A stretch of 6,232 bases of DNA, from contig JAGREZ010000353.1 in assembly GCA_020446285.1 (NCBI GenBank), positions 1 through 6,232 of the forward strand. Reading direction: 5' to 3'. Positions 1 to 3,973 of this stretch are shown piece by piece (positions within the stretch are counted from its first letter, which is position 1; each line of letters starts with the position of its first letter). Below the pieces are notes generated by a model. The model searched no databases. It saw only the letters and a program-made list of their open reading frames with translations, and had not been told where the DNA came from. This stretch comes from Geminicoccaceae bacterium (lineage in GTDB: Bacteria; Pseudomonadota; Alphaproteobacteria; Geminicoccales; Geminicoccaceae). A program made the position numbers and the translations under genes.

Positions 1-24
1 CTCTACCAACTGAGCTACAGCAGC
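1..24 (-). tRNA. tRNA, 5' part only (probably tRNA-Thr)
   Basis: Read on the minus strand from 24, the sequence gives a 7-nt acceptor strand GCTGCTG, then TA, then the D-stem and D-loop GCTCAGTTGGTAGAG, which is typical of a class I tRNA. The anticodon lies outside the window, so the amino acid cannot be read. A Tyr-Gly-Thr order is known for tRNA clusters upstream of tuf/secE in proteobacteria, which makes tRNA-Thr the likely identity; this is inference. It lies 14 bases downstream of tRNA-Gly and is probably in the same transcript. Confidence 0.8.
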
Positions 25-38
25 CAATCGATATGCTA

Positions 39-109
39 AGCGGGTGAAGGGAATCGAACCCTCGTCATCAGCTTGGAAGGCTGTTGCTCTACCATTGAGC
101 TACACCCGC
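39..109 (-). tRNA. tRNA-Gly (TCC)
   Basis: The minus strand folds as a complete 71-nt cloverleaf. The acceptor GCGGGTG pairs with CACCCGC and is followed by discriminator T. The D-arm begins GCTCAATGG. The anticodon loop CTTCCAA carries TCC (template bases 75-77), and the T-arm contains GGTTCGATTCC. The 3' CCA is not encoded (TAG follows), so it must be added by the CCA-adding enzyme, unlike the neighbouring tRNA-Tyr. It sits 33 bases downstream of tRNA-Tyr, presumably in one precursor transcript. Confidence 0.96.
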
Positions 110-142
110 AATCGATCGACGAACAGCCCGGATCAAGCCGGT

Positions 143-228
143 TGGTGGAGGGGGTAGGATTCGAACCTACGTACGCGTACGCGGGCAGATTTACAGTCTG
201 CTGCCTTTAACCACTCGGCCACCCCTCC
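143..228 (-). tRNA. tRNA-Tyr (GTA)
   Basis: The minus strand gives a class II tRNA with a long variable arm, as expected for bacterial tRNA-Tyr. The acceptor GGAGGGG pairs with CCCCTCC and is followed by discriminator A and a genome-encoded CCA (bases 145-143). The anticodon loop CTGTAAA carries GTA (template 192-194). The T-arm is GTAGG TTCGAAT CCTAC. The variable arm contains a tandem gtacgc hexamer (171-182 on the plus strand) that can fold as a short CGC/GCG stem. It is the first gene of the leftward tRNA cluster. Confidence 0.97.
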
Positions 229-257
229 ATTTGCGGTTCCGGGCCGTAAACGCGCGC

Positions 258-287
258 GGAATATCGCCGTTCTCACAGAGATGTCAA
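258..287 (-). promoter_or_regulatory. Sigma-70-type promoter of the tRNA cluster
   Basis: On the minus strand a perfect -35 hexamer TTGACA (287-282) is followed by 18 bases and TATTCC (263-258), or by 17 bases and ATATTC. Either gives a predicted start near 250, about 20 bases before the tRNA-Tyr 5' end. The -35 box overlaps the first codons of the divergent rlmB gene (ATG at 281), so the tRNA promoter lies across the rlmB translation start. Confidence 0.65.
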
Positions 288-1273
288 CTGCCATGGCCGA
301 CAACGACAAAAGCGGAACTGAAAACAGCAGGGGAAGCACCCGTGGACGGACCCGTCGCGGGCGCTCCGATGATTCCCGCAAGCCCTCCGACACCCCGGGC
401 GCGGGACGAAAGCCGGCGAGTGGCGGGAACGCCCGGGGCAAGGCATCGCGGCATGATGAACAACGTTCCGCAAAGCCCGGCGGCGGATCCCGGCCGCCGC
501 AGAAAGCTCAGCGACACGGCAGGAATGATGCCCGGCGTTCGGGCGGCCATGGTGGAAGCCGTGGCGACACGTTGCTGTATGGACTGCATGTGGTCGCCGC
601 CGCACTCCGCAACCCGCGCCGGCAGATCAGAACGCTCTATGCCACCGGGGAAGGAATGGAGCGGCTCGGCGAGCTTGCACGCAAGCCGGGCCTGAGCATC
701 ACGCCGCTTCCGGCTGACGAGCTCGCCCGCCGGCTTCCCCGCGATGCGGTGCATCAGGGCGTGGCCCTCGACGCCCTGCCGCTGCCGCCTCTCGCGCTTG
801 ACCGGGTGATCGCCATCCAGCCCGCGAAAAGTCTCGTCCTGGCCCTGGACCAGGTGACGGATCCGCGCAATCTCGGCGCCATCCTCCGGGCCGCGGCGGC
901 GTTCGGTGTCAATGCCGTCATCGTCCCCGAGCGCCGCTCGGCGGAGCTCAACGGTGCTGCAGCCAGGGCCGCCGCCGGTGCGATCGACATCGTGCCGATC
1001 GTGCAGGTGGTCAATCTCTCGCGCGCGCTCGAACGCCTGAAACAGGCCGGATTCTGGGTCATGGGCCTCGATGGCGATGGCGAGCGCACGCTTGGCGAGA
1101 GCAGCCCGGGCGACAGGCGGGTTCTCGTACTCGGCTCTGAGGGAAGCGGGATTCGCCGCCTCGTGGGCGAGACCTGCGACGAGATCGTCCGGATCCGGAT
1201 GGACCCGCGCATGGAAAGCCTGAACGTGGCCACCGCCGCGGCCGTGGCTCTCTACGAACTTGGCCGCCGGTGA
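281..1273 (+). CDS. rlmB: 23S rRNA (guanosine-2'-O-)-methyltransferase, TrmH/SpoU family
   Basis: The 330-residue SPOUT-class RNA methyltransferase is predicted to transfer a methyl group from S-adenosylmethionine to a ribose 2'-OH of 23S rRNA (G2251 in E. coli RlmB); the cytoplasmic ribosome is the substrate. An RNA-binding substrate domain lies at about 96-172 (LLYGLHVV, then HQGVALDALP). The catalytic knotted domain at about 184-330 has all three SPOUT motifs: DPRNLGAILRAAAAFG (N197), LVLGSEGSGIRRLV, and MDPRMESLNVATAAAVALYE. The first ~95 residues are a low-complexity, Arg/Gly/Ser-rich basic tail that the short E. coli enzyme lacks; such tails occur in alphaproteobacterial homologues. The start could be ATG 281 or ATG 293; neither has a strong ribosome binding site, and the choice changes only four residues. 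It is divergent from the tRNA cluster. The family call is very secure; the exact target base is inferred. Confidence 0.93.
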   Translation: MSTAMADNDKSGTENSRGSTRGRTRRGRSDDSRKPSDTPGAGRKPASGGNARGKASRHDEQRSAKPGGGSRPPQKAQRHGRNDARRSGGHGGSRGDTLLYGLHVVAAALRNPRRQIRTLYATGEGMERLGELARKPGLSITPLPADELARRLPRDAVHQGVALDALPLPPLALDRVIAIQPAKSLVLALDQVTDPRNLGAILRAAAAFGVNAVIVPERRSAELNGAAARAAAGAIDIVPIVQVVNLSRALERLKQAGFWVMGLDGDGERTLGESSPGDRRVLVLGSEGSGIRRLVGETCDEIVRIRMDPRMESLNVATAAAVALYELGRR

Positions 1274-1342
1274 CGGTTACCTGCGGTCTCCCCTGCCTCC
1301 AACTGCCACTCTTCGCGGCCATCGGCGAGCAGCAGGCAACAG

Positions 1343-1651
1343 TCAGACCGATATGTCGAGCCTGCCTCCGCGCAAACGTCCTTCACCGCCGGCTTCGGCG
1401 ACGGCATCGGCAGGCGCTTCGGGCACATTGGCGCGATTGAGGGCTTCCACCGCTCCGGCAGTCTCCGCCTGGGTCACGCGAACCTCGTCGGCGCGCACCC
1501 GTTCGGCTGCCGTCCTGACGTCAGCCGCCTGTGCCGATGCCCCCCGATTCTGCGCCGCCTCCTGCCCGAGATCCAGTTCGGGTCGGCGCGGAAGCTCGCT
1601 TGCGGATGGACGAAACGTGACAGGCGCATTGCCTGTGGCTGAAACCTGCAT
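1343..1651 (-). CDS. Small uncharacterised Ala/Glu/Arg-rich protein
   Basis: No family is recognised. From ATG 1651 the product is 102 residues, starting MQVSATGNAPVTF and ending RGGRLDISV. It is Ala-, Glu- and Arg-rich with an amphipathic, mostly helical-looking middle, no Cys, no signal peptide and no membrane segment. The ATG at 1651 is preferred because GGAG (1663-1660) lies 8 bases upstream; ATG 1684 would add 11 residues but has a poorer leader and sits only 12 bases from the palindrome. A CtrA-type box lies about 46 bases upstream of the chosen start. CtrA often controls motility and cell-cycle genes in this class, so a role there is possible but is inference. It runs leftward downstream of hemW, with its own control region between, and converges on rlmB with 69 bases between the stop codons. 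The opposite-strand frame is probably a shadow. Confidence 0.6.
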   Translation of the reverse strand: MQVSATGNAPVTFRPSASELPRRPELDLGQEAAQNRGASAQAADVRTAAERVRADEVRVTQAETAGAVEALNRANVPEAPADAVAEAGGEGRLRGGRLDISV

Positions 1652-1659
1652 GGGCGTCG

Positions 1660-1663
1660 CTCC
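1660..1663 (-). promoter_or_regulatory. Ribosome binding site deciding the start of the small ORF
   Basis: GGAG on the minus strand lies 8 bases before the ATG at 1651. It is the best Shine-Dalgarno match near either candidate start and favours the shorter protein over ATG 1684. Confidence 0.5.
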
Positions 1664-1691
1664 GGTTCGAAACCCGGCCACCATAGCGCTT

Positions 1692-1716
1692 CGCCGTTAA
1701 CACCCTGTTAACAGCG
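1692..1716 (-). promoter_or_regulatory. CtrA-type box within a long palindrome
   Basis: GTTAACACCCTGTTAAC (1696-1712) is a perfect inverted repeat with 7-bp arms around CCC. The arms extend, past one mismatch, by CGC/GCG (1692-1694 and 1714-1716). It contains TTAA (1697-1700), exactly seven bases, then TTAA (1708-1711), which is the established CtrA consensus TTAA-N7-TTAA. On the minus strand TATGGT (1685-1680) lies 11 bases downstream as a possible -10, which would start transcription shortly before GGAG and the ATG at 1651. A structural reading as an 11-bp hairpin in the hemW transcript is also possible, but no T-run follows it. Confidence 0.55.
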
Positions 1717-1721
1717 CGTTG

Positions 1722-1749
1722 AAAAAATCAGGAGAAGGACGCGGCCGTC
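1722..1749 (-). terminator. Weak candidate terminator after hemW
   Basis: Eleven bases past the hemW stop the minus strand has a 4-bp stem GACG/CGTC around a four-base loop (1749-1738). It is followed ten bases later by six T residues (1727-1722). The T-run is clear but the stem is short and the spacing too long for a standard intrinsic terminator, so this is only a candidate. Confidence 0.25.
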
Positions 1750-1759
1750 ACGAACACGC

Positions 1760-2998
1760 TCAGGCTGCGATGGTGGCGAGCAGATCGTCGAGCACCAGAA
1801 TCCCGGCATCGCTGGCGCGCAGGACGGGTGACGCCTCCCGGCCGGCATCGATGCCGACAAGCTCCGCGGCGAGCGCCCGGTCGAGCCCGGCACGATCGAA
1901 GAGACGCTGCCAGGACAGGCCGGAAAGCCGTTCGAGGCGGTCGAGCGGCACGCCTTCCTCCAGCCTCAGCCCCATCATGAGCGCTTCGAGCGCGCATGTG
2001 CGGCCGTCGAGCCGTTCGCATTCATGCTCTCCATGCCCATGATGCTCGACGGCCTCGAGCCACGAATCGGGCTGACGCAGGTTTCGCGTCGCCATCTTCG
2101 TTCCCTCGAGACTCAATCGCCCGTGCGCGCCCGGACCGACACCGAGATAATCTCCATATCGCCAGTAGACCAGATTGTGGCGGGATTCTTCGCCCGGTAT
2201 GCAGAAGTTCGAGATTTCGTAGGCGCGGAAACCCCTCGATCGAAGACTGTCCCGGGTCGCCTGGAACAGGTCGGCCTGTACGCCGTCCTCCATGACCGGC
2301 AAGGCGCCACGGCCGAACAGGGCGTGAAAGCGCGTTCCGGGTTCGATGGTGAGCTGATAGAGCGAGAGGTGCCGCGTGCCGAGCGCCAGCGCCGCATCGA
2401 GTTCCTCCATCCAGCCCTCGACGGTCTGCCCCGCGCGTGCATAGATGAGGTCGAGACTGACGCGATCGAACGTCCGGTTCGCAAGCTCGACCGCGGCCAT
2501 GGCCTCACATGCAGTGTGTTCGCGGCCAAGGAAGCGGAGCGCTGCGTCATCGAGCGACTGCACGCCCAGCGAAACACGGTTCACCCCGGCGGCGGCAAAG
2601 CCGGCGAGTTTCGATGCCTCGACAGAGGTCGGGTTGGCCTCCAGCGTGATCTCCGCATCGTCCGCGACGGGCCACAGGTCACGGATCGCACGCAGGACCG
2701 CCTCGACGGTGGCCGGCTCCATGAGCGAGGGCGTTCCCCCACCGAAGAACACGGAGTGAACCGGCCCGGCAAAGCCCCGCCCTGCGCCGTAGCCGAGTTC
2801 CCGGACAAGGGCGCCGGCCCAGCGTTCCTGATCGATACCCGCACGGACATGGCTGTTGAAATCGCAATAGGGGCACTTCGCCTTGCAGAACGGCCAATGC
2901 ACATAGATTCCGCAGGCCTGCGACCCGGCGGATCCGGTCGCGATAGTCTCCCGGCCACCCGCGAATTCCAGCCGAGCGGCCGGACTGTCAGCCCCCAT
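1760..2998 (-). CDS. hemW: HemW-type radical SAM heme chaperone
   Basis: The 412-residue protein is of the HemW/YggW group, often mis-annotated as oxygen-independent coproporphyrinogen III oxidase. HemW binds heme and a [4Fe-4S] cluster and is thought to deliver heme to target proteins. The radical SAM motif CKAKCPYC supplies C38, C42 and C45, preceded by GIYVHWPF. GGGTP (86-90) is the SAM-binding motif, followed by LEANPTSV and RVSLGVQSLD. HNLVYWRYGDYLGVGPGAHG (274-293) is the characteristic HemW signature, and a HemN C-terminal-type region follows to about 408. ATG 2998 is chosen because AAGGGG lies 6 bases upstream and no in-frame ATG or GTG occurs before the core motif. The result is an N-terminal extension of about 28 residues, somewhat longer than usual. 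It is divergent from the luxR-type gene. A long plus-strand frame lies antisense to it and has no recognisable product. Confidence 0.93.
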   Translation of the reverse strand: MGADSPAARLEFAGGRETIATGSAGSQACGIYVHWPFCKAKCPYCDFNSHVRAGIDQERWAGALVRELGYGAGRGFAGPVHSVFFGGGTPSLMEPATVEAVLRAIRDLWPVADDAEITLEANPTSVEASKLAGFAAAGVNRVSLGVQSLDDAALRFLGREHTACEAMAAVELANRTFDRVSLDLIYARAGQTVEGWMEELDAALALGTRHLSLYQLTIEPGTRFHALFGRGALPVMEDGVQADLFQATRDSLRSRGFRAYEISNFCIPGEESRHNLVYWRYGDYLGVGPGAHGRLSLEGTKMATRNLRQPDSWLEAVEHHGHGEHECERLDGRTCALEALMMGLRLEEGVPLDRLERLSGLSWQRLFDRAGLDRALAAELVGIDAGREASPVLRASDAGILVLDDLLATIAA

Positions 2999-3169
2999 GC
3001 CGAGCCCCTTGCAGCAAGTCCCTTTTGCATTCCCCGAATGCGTTCATTCCTGCGGTGTACCAGAAGGAAATCAACTGTCCACCGGCCCCACGGGCACTCC
3101 CGCACGGCCCGGTGCCGGCTATCCGCTCAGGCGAACGCATGATGTCGAGTTCATACCCTACCACAGTGA

Positions 3170-3198
3170 TTGGCACGAAAATCATATTCACTTATTGT
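3170..3198 (+). promoter_or_regulatory. Candidate sigma-70 promoter of the LuxR-type gene
   Basis: TTGGCA (3170-3175) is separated by exactly 17 bases from TATTGT (3193-3198). This is one mismatch from the -35 consensus and two from the -10 consensus, in an AT-rich setting. Transcription would start near 3205, leaving a leader of about 35 bases before the GTG at 3241. Confidence 0.5.
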
Positions 3199-3209
3199 CA
3201 ATGTTTGAT

Positions 3210-3224
3210 TGGTTTTACAAACCA
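3210..3224 (+). promoter_or_regulatory. Short palindrome in the regulator's leader (possible operator)
   Basis: TGGTTT-TAC-AAACCA is a perfect inverted repeat with 6-bp arms. It lies just after the predicted transcription start and ends 16 bases before the GTG. It could be an operator for autoregulation or a small leader hairpin. It is short enough to arise by chance in AT-rich DNA. Confidence 0.3.
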
Positions 3225-3226
3225 TC

Positions 3227-3231
3227 CGGGA
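3227..3231 (+). promoter_or_regulatory. Weak ribosome binding site supporting GTG 3241
   Basis: CGGGA ends 9 bases before the GTG at 3241. It is modest, but no better site precedes the upstream in-frame ATG codons at 3025, 3139 and 3142, so it supports the shorter protein. Confidence 0.35.
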
Positions 3232-3240
3232 TTTTCAAGC

Positions 3241-3855
3241 GTGAAGAGACATTTCATCACAAATGAACAGATTTTTGACTTTTTTTACAATTTTGAACAG
3301 GGAATTATTATTATTTCAAATTCAATGGAAATATTATCAATCAATAAAAAAGCAAAAAATCTTATAGAAAATTCCAGATCATTTCGAATAATGAATGGAA
3401 AACTTCACCATACCTCAAGAATTGATGATCTGACTTTTGAACGAATAATAAGAAAATTCATTGATGATAGCCGGAAATCCGAACAAGCGCTTGTCGTCAA
3501 GGATCATTCCACGGGCGGTCGCCTGTTGGTCCAGCTTCGAAAACCGGATCGGGAACGATGCGACAGCATGATGATGATGATCGAATCCGATCGTGAATGC
3601 CTTGTCGATCCATCGCCCAGCCTGCGGCGCTGGCTCGGCCTCACGCCGACGGAAACGGAAGTCGCCTGCCTCATCGCATCCGGCCTCCCGACGGAGTTGA
3701 TTGCCCGGAAGATGGGCATTCAGGTCGGCACGGTACGCACCCATCTCAAACATATCTATGCAAAGATGAACGTCCATTCCCAGGTTCAGCTTGCTGCACG
3801 GGTCGTGAGTACCGCGACCCTGTTCTATTGCAAACGATACTCTCCGGAAAGTTGA
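3241..3855 (+). CDS. LuxR/GerE-family transcriptional regulator with PAS-like N-terminus
   Basis: From GTG 3241 the protein has 204 residues. Residues 1-110 resemble the degenerate PAS-like sensor half of alphaproteobacterial HTH regulators (GIIIISNSMEILSINKKAKNL, then IMNGKLH). Residues 132-188 form a clear GerE/LuxR helix-turn-helix (LGLTPTETEVACLIASGLPT, then IARKMGIQVGTVRTHLKHIY). It has no receiver domain and no acyl-homoserine-lactone-type domain, so the signal is unknown. The frame is open upstream to ATG 3025, but residues before 3241 look non-coding and lie over the promoter; the start is uncertain. The 5' part is about 27% GC (3241-3480) and rich in AAT, ATA and AAA codons, while 3481-3720 is about 60% GC, within one uninterrupted frame. 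Four consecutive ATG codons (3568-3579) mark the domain junction. It precedes the vWA gene by 118 bases in the same direction and may control it; this is inferred from position. Confidence 0.85.
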   Translation: MKRHFITNEQIFDFFYNFEQGIIIISNSMEILSINKKAKNLIENSRSFRIMNGKLHHTSRIDDLTFERIIRKFIDDSRKSEQALVVKDHSTGGRLLVQLRKPDRERCDSMMMMIESDRECLVDPSPSLRRWLGLTPTETEVACLIASGLPTELIARKMGIQVGTVRTHLKHIYAKMNVHSQVQLAARVVSTATLFYCKRYSPES

Positions 3856-3858
3856 ACG

Positions 3859-3866
3859 GAACGTTC
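3859..3866 (+). promoter_or_regulatory. GAACGTTC palindrome upstream of the vWA gene
   Basis: A perfect 8-bp palindrome starts four bases after the regulator's stop codon, at the upstream edge of the region before the vWA gene. It could be a binding half of a LuxR-type operator, but it is short and unproven. Confidence 0.2.
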
Positions 3867-3891
3867 TTTATTCATTAACCTGAAAGAGTAT

Positions 3892-3915
3892 GCCCGATAG
3901 GGGGCGATAGCCCTC
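3892..3915 (+). other. Two mutually exclusive small hairpins in the vWA leader region
   Basis: GGGGGC (3900-3905) pairs with GCCCTC (3910-3915) around a GATA loop, six pairs including one G-U. The same GGGC can instead pair with the upstream GCCC (3892-3895) around GATAGG-type bases. The hexamer CGATAG occurs twice (3895-3900 and 3905-3910). No T-run follows, so it is not a standard terminator. Confidence 0.35.
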
Positions 3916-3922
3916 ATGGCGA

Positions 3923-3953
3923 TTGGTAGCATGTGCCCGTTGTCATTTTTAAA
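3923..3953 (+). promoter_or_regulatory. Weak candidate promoter of the vWA gene
   Basis: TTGGTA (3923-3928) is followed after 17-19 bases by a T/A run TTTTTAAAA (3946-3954) that could supply a -10. Transcription would start near 3960, leaving a leader of about 14 bases that contains the GGGAG ribosome binding site. The -10 match is poor, and co-transcription from the upstream regulator gene is an alternative. Confidence 0.25.
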
Positions 3954-3973
3954 ACGCGAAGAGGGAGATTCGC

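Larger units (their letters stand above)
2999..3240. other. Divergent intergenic region hemW / luxR-type gene
   Basis: No coding sequence is supported in these 242 bases. The left part (to about 3160) has ordinary GC content and includes the hemW ribosome binding site AAGGGG (3010-3005), but I see no convincing hemW promoter. From about 3170 the sequence turns AT-rich and holds the candidate promoter and a short palindrome upstream of the regulator. The regulator's frame is open leftward to ATG 3025, but that segment has no family resemblance. Confidence 0.6.

Noticed and set aside
1276..1340. Inverted repeat GTTACCTGC / GCAGGCAAC as a terminator after rlmB
   Set aside because: The arms have one mismatch and are separated by 47 bases with no T-run. 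This is probably chance; no clear rlmB terminator is seen.
1260..1700. Plus-strand frame of 146 codons opposite the small gene
   Set aside because: Its start lies inside rlmB, its translation is low-complexity Ser/Ala/Arg/Pro, and it has no ribosome binding site. The minus-strand frame has better signals.
2024..3142. 372-codon open frame on the plus strand opposite hemW
   Set aside because: It is fully antisense to a gene with clear radical SAM and HemW signatures. Its translation is Arg/Glu-rich with no recognisable motif and no ribosome binding site. Long shadow frames are common in GC-rich DNA.
3171..3185. Sigma-54 promoter (TGGCACG at 3171-3177)
   Set aside because: The -24 part matches well but the -12 part reads TCAT instead of TTGC, so the essential GC is missing. 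The sigma-70 reading is preferred.
3025..3240. Upstream extension of the LuxR-type protein to ATG 3025 or 3139
   Set aside because: The added 72 residues show no family similarity, the ATGs lack ribosome binding sites, and the segment overlaps the most likely promoter. GTG 3241 fits better but is not proven.
3899..3915. Hairpin after the regulator gene as an intrinsic terminator
   Set aside because: The six-pair stem has one wobble pair and is followed by TCATGGCG, not a T-run.
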